56,081 nucleotides of DNA from Bacteroidales bacterium (GTDB lineage: Bacteria > Bacteroidota > Bacteroidia > Bacteroidales > VadinHA17): positions 1 to 56,081 of the forward strand of contig JAGGWN010000004.1 of NCBI GenBank assembly GCA_021157415.1, in the 5' to 3' direction. This document shows, one piece after another, positions 35,432 to 44,041 of the stretch (the stretch's first letter is position 1; every line of letters starts with the position of its first letter). Under the pieces are notes generated by a model. It was not told where the DNA came from, ran no database searches, and was given only the letters and a program-made list of their open reading frames with translations. A program made the position numbers and the translations under genes.

Positions 35432-38400
35432 ATGAAAATGATTATCAACAGGAAAGTACTTATCAGTATGCTTTTTGCAGGACTGACCCTGTTGGGTTAT
35501 ATCTCCTACAAACAGCTTCCTGTTGAATTGTATCCCAATCCCGAACTTCCTTATCTGATCGTTCAGGTGTATGCCGGGCAGGAGGTGGATCCTAAATATA
35601 TGGAAAATGCGGCGGTTATCCCCTTGGAAGGAGCTGTAAATATGGTGGGTGGAGTAGATGCTATTTCTTCCTACATACGGAGCCGGAACGCCCAGATCGT
35701 GGTTTCATTCAAGAAAAACGAGAATATGAACCTCGCATATCTGAAGCTCCAGGAGAAAATCAACAGCATGAAGGAGAACCTGCCTGAGCAGTTCAGGGTG
35801 CAGGTGGCCCGTATAAATCTGGAAAAGATGAACAGCCGCTTTATGGAGCTGCAGGTTACGGGAGAGGGCGATGTGGACCGTGTAAGAAATCTGGTGGACA
35901 GAAGAATCAAACCGGAGCTGGAAAACATAGACGGGATTGCCGGTGTGCAGGTGTTCGGCGGTCGCCGCAAGTCGATGGAGATTAGACTGGATATGAATGC
36001 CTGCAAAGCCTATGGGGTATCCCCTTCCCACATTCTGACCCTCCTGAGACAGAATACGGCCAACAGGGCTTATGCCGGGAATCTGTATGAAGACGGAAAA
36101 CGTTATTTTGTGCAGGTGGAAGCTGATTACAGCAATATTCATGATATGGAAAACCTGGTGGTGGCCCGGGGCCCTGTCCTGCTGAAAGACGTGGCGGAGG
36201 TTTATTTTGGCTTTATGGAAGAAAAGAGCTACAGCCGTGTGAACGGGGAAAATGCGGTATCCTTGTTTTTACTGAATGATGCCCAGTCCAATCTGATAGA
36301 CCTTTCACAGAAAACGCAGGAAACGATCCGGCAGCTCAATCGTAAATACGGCCACCTGGGGCTGAACATTGTCATTCGTTCCAATGTGGCCGAGGTGATG
36401 GAGAAAAATATTGACCAGATCATGCACCTGGCTCTGATAGGAGGAATACTGGCCGTTTTCGTATTGTGGATATTCCTGAAAGATTTGAGATTGGTCTCTT
36501 TTGTCGCGCTGGCAATCCCCATATCGGTGTTTACGGCATTCAACCTGTTTTATGGCTTTAACATCACTCTTAACAGCTTTACATTGATCGGTATGGCTCT
36601 GGCTATTGGTATGTTGCTGGACAATTCGGTGGTGGTTTTGGAAAATATTTACAGGCTTTCATCCTACGGGGCCCCTCCCGACCGGGCTGTCCTGCAAGGT
36701 ACCCGTGAGGTATGGCGATCCGTTTTTGCTGCCACCCTCACCACCGTAATGGTGTTTGTACCTTTCCTCTTTTCAGCAAACTGGATGATTCGGCTGCTGG
36801 GTGGGGAAATCAGCATATCTATCATTTCCACTCTCCTCGTTTCCCTGCTGGTAGCCCTTATGTTTATTCCGATGACTACCCACTCTCTGCTGAAAAGACG
36901 ACGGTCAAAACCTGTGTTTTATGAAAAGGTGACGACCAACAAACGAATCATACAGTTTTATGTTCTCCTGTTAAAAAGCGGCCTCCGGCGTCCGGCAGCT
37001 ACGATGATCTGGGCTTTGGCCCTCTTTTTTATCAGTGTCTTTATCATGCTTGCGGTGCATGTGCCTGCCTTAAAAAATACGGAAAAAGACGCTTTTGCCA
37101 TTCATGTGAATACTTATGGAGGGGCTACGTTGCAGACTACTGACAATATTGTCCGGCAGATCGAAGAAAAACTGGATGACCTGACTGAAAAAGAAGATGT
37201 GATCAGCAATGTGCGGGAACAGGATGCAATAGTCACCGTTAAGTTGAAAAAGAACTATGAAAAAATAGCCGGGCACACCATTGAAGTGATCATGGATGAT
37301 ATCAGAAGCCGGATGAGAAATATAAAAGGGGCAAATCTCAATGTGACCACAACAAATACCGGCGGTAATGCAGGAGGTATGAACAACAAAGTGCTGGGGA
37401 ATTTTCAGCGTCTGTTGGGTATGGGTTCACAGAATGAGCAGATATATATTAAAGGACGGGACTTTACCGTGATGCGCCGGGTAGCATCCGACCTGCGTTA
37501 CTTCATGGGGAATCTGGAAAACATTCGATGGGTTAATGTGTCGAATCTTCCGAACAGAAGCCCGGAGGTGGACCTGATTTTTAATCCCTACCTGATGAAT
37601 GAGTTCGGGATCACTCTTGCCTCGGTGTCTTCGGAACTGGCTTCCTTCTCAAATGAATTTTCTTCAGGATTTACATTCCGGCAGGGTACAGATGAGTATG
37701 AGATTGTTTTGAAGGAAAAGGAGGTCTCTGCAGAGGAGAAGAAAAGTAAAAATATGGACGACCTGATACGTATGCCGGTCAGAGGAAAAGCAGGTACGGT
37801 ATATCCGTTGGGATCTTTTGCTCAGGTGGTTTATGCACGGGGGGTCTCCGGGATTACCAGGGAGAACCAGGGGAAACGGATCACGCTAAATTATGCTTTC
37901 AACCGGGAGGTGTATCGTTCGAAGGGGTTGCTGGAGACATCCCGCAAGGAGGTAAACGACATCCTTACTGCCTATAACATGCCGGCCGGCGTGGCTGTAG
38001 AGATGGTGAATCAGGAAAATCAGTTCAAAGACTTTTACTTCCTGATCGGGGCCGCTATCCTCCTGATCTTTATGATTCTGGCTTCCGTATTTGAGTCCCT
38101 CTCGGTGCCTTTTGTTTTGCTTTTCTCTATTCCGCTGGCTGCCACCGGTTCGTTTCTGGCCTTGCTGATCACCCATAACAGCCTGTTCAATGCCAACACC
38201 CTCACCGGTTTTATCATCCTTATAGGCATCGTGGTAAACAACGGAATTTTATTGATAGACTACACGAATATTTTGCGAAAAAGAGGATATCGCAAAACGC
38301 GTGCCCTGATGACCGCGGGCATGTCCCGGGTGAGGCCTATCCTCATAACGGCCATTACCACCATTGTGGCCATGTTCCCGCTGGCAATGGGGAAAGCCGA

Positions 38401-40144
38401 GTATGTAAGTGCCATTGGCGCTCCTTTTGCCATCACCGTGATCGGGGGACTCTCTTTCAGCACACTACTTACCTTGATTATCGTGCCGGTATTCTATTCC
38501 GGCCTGGAGAATGCCCTTCTTTGGTTCCGTGGTCTGGATCTGAAGGTAAAGATTCTGCAACTGGGGTTGATCATAGCAGGTGCCTGGCTGGTCTTTGTGA
38601 ACGTGGACGCTTTCCTCTGGAGAATGCTGCTGTTTATATTGCTGGTCCTTGTGGTACCGGGAACCACCTGGTTTATGCTCTCCAGCCTGCGCCGGGCCGG
38701 CATGCATCTGATCCCTGAACATGAGCCGGTCAGGATCCGACTGCAGAACCTGGTGAAGATATACGACCGGGATTCCAGGTTTGTCAGAGAGTGGAAAGGC
38801 GGGAAAAAAATCAGAGAAAGGGCAGGCCTGGAGAAGCATTACCGTAGAAAAGAAGATTTTTACGACCTGATATGGGAGATCCCGGTATATCTGTTCATGG
38901 TTTATTTTACGTTTTTCTATCTGCAATCCGGGTTTTGGGCATTGCTCCTGGCGGTGGTGCTTTATCTTTATACCCTGGTGTTGTACCGTCCGCTGGGGAA
39001 GATATTGCAGAATAAATACGAAGAGACTGAAAGAAAATTTTACAGGAAAACCGATCATACCCTGTACAAGTTTATATTCTGGTTCCTGCCGCTTGTAATA
39101 CTGGCTGTTTTCGCCGGACAATGGAGAAATCCGGGTGTTGTAGTTGCGACAGGCGCACTATGGTATTTATTATTGGGTGTATATGCTGTTTCAGCAAAGC
39201 TATACCGTGAAAAAATCAATGTGGACCGCATCATGGGTCGTTTTGGAGGCATGAGAAGAGGATTCTATCGTCTGGTCAGGCAGATCCCTCTGCTGGGTAA
39301 GAGACGTACACCCTTTAAGGCTCTGCGTGGGATTACCCTGGATATTGGTACCGGCATGTTCGGATTGCTCGGACCCAACGGTGCCGGGAAAACTACGCTG
39401 ATGCGTATTGTATGTGGGATCTATGACCAAAGCTATGGAAAGGTGTGGATCAATGGCATCGACACCCTCAGGAAACGGGAAGAACTACAGGGATATATCG
39501 GATATCTGCCCCAGGAATTCGGTATGTATGAGAACCTGACCGCCTGGGAGTATCTGGATTATCAGGCTATTCTCAAAGGATTGAAAGACCAGGATGTGCG
39601 CATGGCACGGTTGAAGTATGTACTGGCGTCGGTTCACATGCTGGATCACAAGGATGAAAAGATAGGTTCTTTCTCAGGCGGAATGAAACAACGTATCGGC
39701 ATTGCTCAGATACTGCTACATCTGCCCAGGATCCTGGTGGTGGATGAACCTACTGCCGGCCTCGACCCGCGCGAACGAATACGATTCCGGAACCTGCTGG
39801 TCGAATTAAGCCGCGAACGGGTCGTGCTCTTTTCCACACACATCATCGAAGATATTTCCAGCTCCTGTAACCAGGTGGCTGTCATTGACAGAGGAGAACT
39901 TAAGTATTACGGAGTGCCGCATGAGATGAACAAACTGGCCGGGGGACTGGTATGGCAGGCCGATGTGACGGAAGCAGTGTTCAGGAAACTGGCCGGAAAA
40001 TATCTGATCGTGCATCATATGCAGGTTGAAGAAAAGATACGGGTACGCCTGATTTCAAAGGAAAAACCTGCGGCAGAAGCCATTAATGTGACCCCCCTGC
40101 TTGAAGATGCTTATCTGTGCCTGCTTAAGAACATAAGGAAATGA
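35432..40144 (+). CDS. RND permease fused to an ABC ATPase (1570-aa natural fusion)
   Basis: Residues 1 to about 1027 form a complete RND permease: it opens INRKVLISMLFAGLTLLGYI, has GMLLDNSVVVLENIYR in helix 4, and GIVVNNGILLIDYTNILRKR in helix 10. Two more membrane helices follow (about 1030-1085), then IRLQNLVKIYDRDSRF, which looks like the first strand and A-loop of an ABC domain (Y1111). About 200 residues with roughly four membrane helices come next. The ABC domain then resumes with FKALRGITLDIGTGMFGLLG, Walker A GPNGAGKTT (1314-1322), signature SFSGGMKQR (near 1412) and Walker B ILVVDEP (near 1433). The frame is open throughout with no stop or frameshift, and the overlapping permease gene (ATGA) argues for one intended product. 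It could couple ATP hydrolysis to RND export, or tether two machines. The function is not known. Confidence 0.93.
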   Translation: MKMIINRKVLISMLFAGLTLLGYISYKQLPVELYPNPELPYLIVQVYAGQEVDPKYMENAAVIPLEGAVNMVGGVDAISSYIRSRNAQIVVSFKKNENMNLAYLKLQEKINSMKENLPEQFRVQVARINLEKMNSRFMELQVTGEGDVDRVRNLVDRRIKPELENIDGIAGVQVFGGRRKSMEIRLDMNACKAYGVSPSHILTLLRQNTANRAYAGNLYEDGKRYFVQVEADYSNIHDMENLVVARGPVLLKDVAEVYFGFMEEKSYSRVNGENAVSLFLLNDAQSNLIDLSQKTQETIRQLNRKYGHLGLNIVIRSNVAEVMEKNIDQIMHLALIGGILAVFVLWIFLKDLRLVSFVALAIPISVFTAFNLFYGFNITLNSFTLIGMALAIGMLLDNSVVVLENIYRLSSYGAPPDRAVLQGTREVWRSVFAATLTTVMVFVPFLFSANWMIRLLGGEISISIISTLLVSLLVALMFIPMTTHSLLKRRRSKPVFYEKVTTNKRIIQFYVLLLKSGLRRPAATMIWALALFFISVFIMLAVHVPALKNTEKDAFAIHVNTYGGATLQTTDNIVRQIEEKLDDLTEKEDVISNVREQDAIVTVKLKKNYEKIAGHTIEVIMDDIRSRMRNIKGANLNVTTTNTGGNAGGMNNKVLGNFQRLLGMGSQNEQIYIKGRDFTVMRRVASDLRYFMGNLENIRWVNVSNLPNRSPEVDLIFNPYLMNEFGITLASVSSELASFSNEFSSGFTFRQGTDEYEIVLKEKEVSAEEKKSKNMDDLIRMPVRGKAGTVYPLGSFAQVVYARGVSGITRENQGKRITLNYAFNREVYRSKGLLETSRKEVNDILTAYNMPAGVAVEMVNQENQFKDFYFLIGAAILLIFMILASVFESLSVPFVLLFSIPLAATGSFLALLITHNSLFNANTLTGFIILIGIVVNNGILLIDYTNILRKRGYRKTRALMTAGMSRVRPILITAITTIVAMFPLAMGKAEYVSAIGAPFAITVIGGLSFSTLLTLIIVPVFYSGLENALLWFRGLDLKVKILQLGLIIAGAWLVFVNVDAFLWRMLLFILLVLVVPGTTWFMLSSLRRAGMHLIPEHEPVRIRLQNLVKIYDRDSRFVREWKGGKKIRERAGLEKHYRRKEDFYDLIWEIPVYLFMVYFTFFYLQSGFWALLLAVVLYLYTLVLYRPLGKILQNKYEETERKFYRKTDHTLYKFIFWFLPLVILAVFAGQWRNPGVVVATGALWYLLLGVYAVSAKLYREKINVDRIMGRFGGMRRGFYRLVRQIPLLGKRRTPFKALRGITLDIGTGMFGLLGPNGAGKTTLMRIVCGIYDQSYGKVWINGIDTLRKREELQGYIGYLPQEFGMYENLTAWEYLDYQAILKGLKDQDVRMARLKYVLASVHMLDHKDEKIGSFSGGMKQRIGIAQILLHLPRILVVDEPTAGLDPRERIRFRNLLVELSRERVVLFSTHIIEDISSSCNQVAVIDRGELKYYGVPHEMNKLAGGLVWQADVTEAVFRKLAGKYLIVHHMQVEEKIRVRLISKEKPAAEAINVTPLLEDAYLCLLKNIRK

Positions 40145-40902
40145 ACGAAATCATGCAAATATCCGGAAAAAACAAAGGAAAAACCGGTGGTAAGAAACTG
40201 AAAAACCTGCTCGACCTGACTGGCAGAATGGTGAAATATAACATGAAAATCATCTTTGCCAATCGCTTTTTGTGGTTTTTACTGGTAGCCTTTCTGGTAT
40301 TTATATTAATATCGATTATCGCTGTACTCGACAATGAGGGACTGGATATCTCATTTATTTATGGGTCCCTGCTTCTACCAGGGGTCCTGCTTCTTTTCTA
40401 TCCGACGGTCTTCGGGATACAGAATGATGATGACGCGCGTGTGTTGGAAATACTTTTCGGGATACCTGACTACCGTTACAAAGTGTGGTTGGTGAGGCTG
40501 TTGATAACTTTTCTTTTCCTGTATATCATCCTGGTGTGTTTCACCTGGATGGGCGCTGTTCTGGTATTGCCTGTGCCGGTTTTTGAAATGGCCGGACAAC
40601 TCATGTTCCCGTTATTGTTCATAGGCATGCTGGGATTTATGCTTTCAACCATGATACGCAGTGGCACTGCTACAGCGGTGGTGCTGGTACTTTTGGGGGT
40701 AGGCCTCCTGATCCTCCAGGGTAGTATCGACCGCAGCATGTGGAATGTCTTTCACAACCCGTATAATGTGCCTCGCAGGATGAATGAAATGCTATGGGCC
40801 CGGGTGACCCTTAAAAACAGACTGTTCCTTGTCAGCGGCTCTATCCTCTTTCTTCTGTATGGCTTGTTGAACCTGCAGAAGAGGGAGAAGTTTATTAAAT
40901 AA
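40141..40902 (+). CDS. ABC-2-type permease, partner of the RND-ABC fusion
   Basis: The 253-residue membrane protein has about six hydrophobic segments in residues 40-245 and a cytosolic, basic N-terminus. The layout is that of small ABC-2 export permeases with short loops. Its ATG overlaps the stop of the fusion gene by 4 bp, which indicates translational coupling, so the ABC domain of the fusion is the likely ATPase partner. It is the last gene of the export operon. Inverted repeats that could end transcription follow within about 100 bp. The substrate cannot be inferred. Confidence 0.88.
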   Translation: MNEIMQISGKNKGKTGGKKLKNLLDLTGRMVKYNMKIIFANRFLWFLLVAFLVFILISIIAVLDNEGLDISFIYGSLLLPGVLLLFYPTVFGIQNDDDARVLEILFGIPDYRYKVWLVRLLITFLFLYIILVCFTWMGAVLVLPVPVFEMAGQLMFPLLFIGMLGFMLSTMIRSGTATAVVLVLLGVGLLILQGSIDRSMWNVFHNPYNVPRRMNEMLWARVTLKNRLFLVSGSILFLLYGLLNLQKREKFIK

Positions 40903-40969
40903 ACCCATATTAAGCAATAGAAAAATTCCATTGCTTCGTCAGGGTTAACCCAATGCAGCCTTTGGCTTA

Positions 40970-41006
40970 TGCGCAATAAAGCCATTTACCATAACTCTAT
41001 TGCGCA
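40970..41006. terminator. Inverted repeat between convergent operons, possible terminator
   Basis: TGCGCAATA (40970-40978) and TATTGCGCA (40998-41006) form a perfect 9-bp stem with a 19-nt loop. A second, weaker inverted pair, AAGCAAT/ATTGCTT, lies at 40912-40918 and 40930-40936. Both sit between the convergent export and Mbx-type operons, which suggests termination, but there is no strong T run after either stem. Confidence 0.4.
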
Positions 41007-41020
41007 ATTTGGGATAAATA

Positions 41021-41074
41021 TTTAAATACATATATAAATATTTATTTAAATATTTATTTAAATATGTATTTAAA
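41021..41074. repeat. 54-bp imperfect AT-only palindrome with internal 12-bp tandem repeat
   Basis: The outer arms TTTAAATACATAT (41021-41033) and ATATGTATTTAAA (41062-41074) are perfect inverted repeats. The whole 54-bp element is a near-palindrome around 41047/41048 with three mismatched pairs. Inside it, AAATATTTATTT occurs twice in tandem (41036-41047 and 41048-41059) followed by a partial third copy. Apart from one C and one G in the arms, it is all A and T. It lies between the ends of two convergent operons. Confidence 0.85.
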
Positions 41075-41110
41075 ACTTACAGTCAGAAATCCGGGTCCGG
41101 GAATCCTGAA

Positions 41111-42907
41111 CTATTTTTCTTTCACCAGCATGGCCTCGATACCCTTGACGGCGCGGTAGCCGTCAGCGATAGCGCTGATGGCGTCAGCAGTGCGGTTGGC
41201 AGCATCTCCGCCGGCAAAGATCTTCGGATCGGTGGTTTGCTGGAACTCATTTACCACGAAGCGCCCCCGTTCGATCCTGATCTTCTCGGCAAATTCTTCT
41301 TCCAGGAAGCTGTAGTCGCCTTGCTGGCCGATGGCACCCAGCACAGCCGTCGCTTCTATGGTTTTGTTGCTGCCTTCGATGGCCACCGGTTTGGGACGTC
41401 TGCCCCGTTCGTCCGGAACCATTTCAGCCAGCAGATATTCGACAGCTTTCACATGACCTTTGTCATCACCGTGGAACTGGATCGGGATTGCCTGTGGCAC
41501 GATGTGTACCCCTTCCTCCTCGGCCCCTTCGATTTCTTCCCAGTCGGCAGGCATATCCTGCACGCGTCGGCGATAGAGGATGGTAACATCGGCACCCAGA
41601 CGGCGGGAGACACGGGCAGCATCAATGGCAACGTTCCCTCCGCCGATCACGATCACCTTATCACCAATATCCACTTGCTTGCCGTTGTTGATTTCATACA
41701 GGAAGTTGACCGCCTGGATGGAGCCCTGTAGGTCTTCTCCTTCCACGCCCAGCGTCCAGGGTTTCGGAAATCCGACGCCTACAAAGACGGCATCATACTT
41801 TTCGTAAATCTCTTTGAAGGAAATATCTTTTCCGACCCTGGTATTAAAGTGGATCTTAACACCTATTTTCTGAATGTATTCGATCTGTTTGTCCAGACTT
41901 TCTTCGGGGAATCTGTATTTGGGGATCCCGTACATGGTCATACCGCCGGCTTTGGCGTGGGCCTCATAGATGGTACAGTCGAAGCCACGCAGCGCCAGGT
42001 AGTAGGCTGCGGTCAGTCCGGATGGTCCGGCGCCGACGATACCTACCTTGAAACCATTGGGTGCATTGATTTCCGGATTAACGATTTCCTTGATCAGGTC
42101 GGCGTTATTCACCGTTTCGGTGGCATAACGTTTCAGCCAGCGGATAGCGATCGGTTCTCCGCGGTGGGCAATGGCACACACCTCTTCACAACGACGGGTA
42201 CAGACTTTCCCGCACATCTCAGGCAGCGGGTTGTTGTCATAGATAATACGAACGGCATCGGCATCGTTGGCCCGGGCAATGGCATTGATATATTCGGGGA
42301 TGTGCATATGTTCGGGACATGCTTCGGTACAGAGCCCGCAACTGATACAGCGGCTGGCTTCGGCACGTGCCTGTTCTTCGTTGTAGCCCAGCACCACTTC
42401 GGCAAAGGATTTGACCCTTTCCATTCCTTCCAGTTCGGGCATGGGGATACGGGCGAAGTCGTTGAGAGAGGTAGCTTCGGTGCTTACGAAAGATTTTCTT
42501 TCTTTGCCTTCCGGGTTATCCACCCCCGGCATCCACAGGAATGAATCTGCATCATCACTAACATACACATAGTCTTTGGTAAGACTAAGGCTGCCGGTAG
42601 GGCATACCTCCACGCACAAACCACACCAGCAGCAACGGCCGTGGTCGATCCTGGGCCGCAGGCCTGAATCGCCTTTTTTTCCTTCAATGCCTTCCACCGG
42701 CACCATATCAATAGCCTGGTTCTGGCAGATGGTGGAACAGTTACCGCATCCTATACATTCTTCCAGGTCATTGTAATGAAATCCCCGGTACCGGTCTGCT
42801 GCCTCTCTCGGGACAAAAGGCGTTTCCTTAAGTGTATGAGGCTGCTTGCCGAACTGTTTCAGTGCGGTCAGCGGTTTCAGTGTACCTTTCAGATCAAAAA
42901 AACTCAT
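41111..42907 (-). CDS. NuoI/MbxN-like ferredoxin subunit fused to GltD/NfnL-type NAD(P) oxidoreductase
   Basis: The 598-residue protein is the last gene of the Mbx-type operon. Residues 45-110 form a two-cluster ferredoxin domain of NuoI type, with C51/54/57/61 and C92/95/98/102. Residues ~170-250 are the cluster-binding domain typical of GltD and NfnL, with C187/190/193/197 and C232/236/240/244. An FAD-binding Rossmann motif follows (VGAGPSGLTAAYYLALRG, from 291), then an NAD(P) motif (GGGNVAIDAARVSRRLGAD, from 422) with YRRR after it, compatible with NADP(H). The end, FAGGDAANRTADAISAIADG, is the usual FAD-closing motif. In total four [4Fe-4S] clusters, one FAD and one NAD(P) site are predicted. 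It should feed or drain electrons of the membrane complex from NAD(P)H. Annotation as glutamate synthase would be wrong, since no large subunit is nearby. Confidence 0.9.
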   Translation of the reverse strand: MSFFDLKGTLKPLTALKQFGKQPHTLKETPFVPREAADRYRGFHYNDLEECIGCGNCSTICQNQAIDMVPVEGIEGKKGDSGLRPRIDHGRCCWCGLCVEVCPTGSLSLTKDYVYVSDDADSFLWMPGVDNPEGKERKSFVSTEATSLNDFARIPMPELEGMERVKSFAEVVLGYNEEQARAEASRCISCGLCTEACPEHMHIPEYINAIARANDADAVRIIYDNNPLPEMCGKVCTRRCEEVCAIAHRGEPIAIRWLKRYATETVNNADLIKEIVNPEINAPNGFKVGIVGAGPSGLTAAYYLALRGFDCTIYEAHAKAGGMTMYGIPKYRFPEESLDKQIEYIQKIGVKIHFNTRVGKDISFKEIYEKYDAVFVGVGFPKPWTLGVEGEDLQGSIQAVNFLYEINNGKQVDIGDKVIVIGGGNVAIDAARVSRRLGADVTILYRRRVQDMPADWEEIEGAEEEGVHIVPQAIPIQFHGDDKGHVKAVEYLLAEMVPDERGRRPKPVAIEGSNKTIEATAVLGAIGQQGDYSFLEEEFAEKIRIERGRFVVNEFQQTTDPKIFAGGDAANRTADAISAIADGYRAVKGIEAMLVKEK

Positions 42908-42937
42908 AATCGTTCTATTCCTTTCTGACGTTAACTA

Positions 42938-44041
42938 TTATCTTTCAATTTCCGGTGGGCAGGTGCCCAGACTGTTCATGATGGCTGATATATCCGCAAG
43001 ATTTTCGCCTACCAGCAGATCTTCCAGCAGGGTGATGGCATGTACATAAGCTGCGCCTCTGAAATGTGCTCTCCGGGGATGTGTTCCTCCGTCGCTGGAA
43101 ACATACATCCCCACTTCTCCCCGCACGGCTTCGGTACGGGCATATGCATCGCCTTTGGGAAGGGCCCATTTCTGAGGGTTGGGAATCTTGTTGTAAAAAT
43201 CACCTCCGGGTATCTTGTCGATCACCTGGCGGACAATGCGTATCGATTGTCTTATCTCCTGACGGCGTACCTGCGCACGGGACCATATGTCACCTCCTTC
43301 GTGGGTGGGAACGACAAAATCCAGTTTGTCATATACCTCGTAAGGGTCGTCAATACGCACATCGTGTTTGATCCCGCAACCACGCAGCGGCGGACCTACC
43401 ACTCCCCATTCAATGGCTTTTGCCTTGTCAATGATCCCGATACCTTTTGTTCTTTTTTTGAAAATCGAGTTTTCGAACATCAGGTCATCATAATCGTCCA
43501 GGCGTTTTTCAAGATAATCCATGGTCTTGAGTACTTTTTCCTCAAAACCTTCCGGCATATCGCGGCGCACACCGCCTGGCCAGATATACATATGATAAAC
43601 ACGGCCGCCGGTAAGTTCTTCGAACAGGTCGAGGATATAGTTGCGGTCCCCAACGCTCCATTGTCCGACGGTATAAAGTCCGAGTGAACCGGCTTGTCCA
43701 CCGTACCATAACATGTAAGAGGCTATGCGGGCCAGCTCGAGTACCATGACGCGGATATATTTGGCCCTTTCGGGGACTTCACGTCCTTCCAGTTCTTCGA
43801 CAGCACGGGCATAGCTTTCTTCTACGGGATCAGGCTCGGGAACACAGAAACGACACAGCAGCGTGAAGCTTTGCAGCCAGTTTCTCTGTTCTATCAGCTT
43901 CTCAAAAGCCCGGTGCAGATACCCCACTTCGGTAGTGGCTTTGACAATGGTATCTCCTTCCACTTTTACCCGCACCATCATATTTCCTGTGATCCCGGGG
44001 TGCTGCGGGCCAATGTATAGTGTTGTTGCTTTTTCTCTCAT
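42938..44041 (-). CDS. NuoD/MbxL-like large subunit of Mbx-type complex
   Basis: The 367-residue protein belongs to the complex I 49-kDa / group 4 hydrogenase large-subunit family: it begins YIGPQHPGITGNMMVRVKV and has EVGYLHRAFEKL. Of the four cysteines that bind [NiFe] in hydrogenases, the first pair is kept (C63-x2-C66 in LLCRFC), while the C-terminal pair is reduced to one (C361 in SLGTCPPEIER). A hydrogen-forming [NiFe] site is therefore not expected. Three cysteines could instead hold an iron-sulfur cluster, as reported for the archaeal sulfane-reducing MBS complex. Another cysteine, C222, lies in PPLRGCG, a loop near the quinone-site equivalent. Its start immediately abuts the stop of the NuoC-like gene, and the fused NuoI/NfnL gene follows after 30 bp. 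Confidence 0.9.
   Translation of the reverse strand: MREKATTLYIGPQHPGITGNMMVRVKVEGDTIVKATTEVGYLHRAFEKLIEQRNWLQSFTLLCRFCVPEPDPVEESYARAVEELEGREVPERAKYIRVMVLELARIASYMLWYGGQAGSLGLYTVGQWSVGDRNYILDLFEELTGGRVYHMYIWPGGVRRDMPEGFEEKVLKTMDYLEKRLDDYDDLMFENSIFKKRTKGIGIIDKAKAIEWGVVGPPLRGCGIKHDVRIDDPYEVYDKLDFVVPTHEGGDIWSRAQVRRQEIRQSIRIVRQVIDKIPGGDFYNKIPNPQKWALPKGDAYARTEAVRGEVGMYVSSDGGTHPRRAHFRGAAYVHAITLLEDLLVGENLADISAIMNSLGTCPPEIER

Noticed and set aside
35432-40144. RND-ABC fusion as an assembly error joining two genes
   Set aside because: The frame stays open for more than 200 codons of plausible membrane sequence between the domains, and the next gene overlaps its stop by 4 bp as in normal operons. Still worth confirming with reads.
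41849-42544. 231-codon plus-strand open frame inside the fused ferredoxin/flavoprotein gene
   Set aside because: It is antisense to the conserved cluster and FAD motifs and has no family resemblance.
41111-42907. Glutamate synthase small subunit (GltD)
   Set aside because: The C-terminal module is GltD-like, but a NuoI-like ferredoxin domain is fused in front, no large glutamate synthase subunit is nearby, and the operon context is a membrane redox complex.
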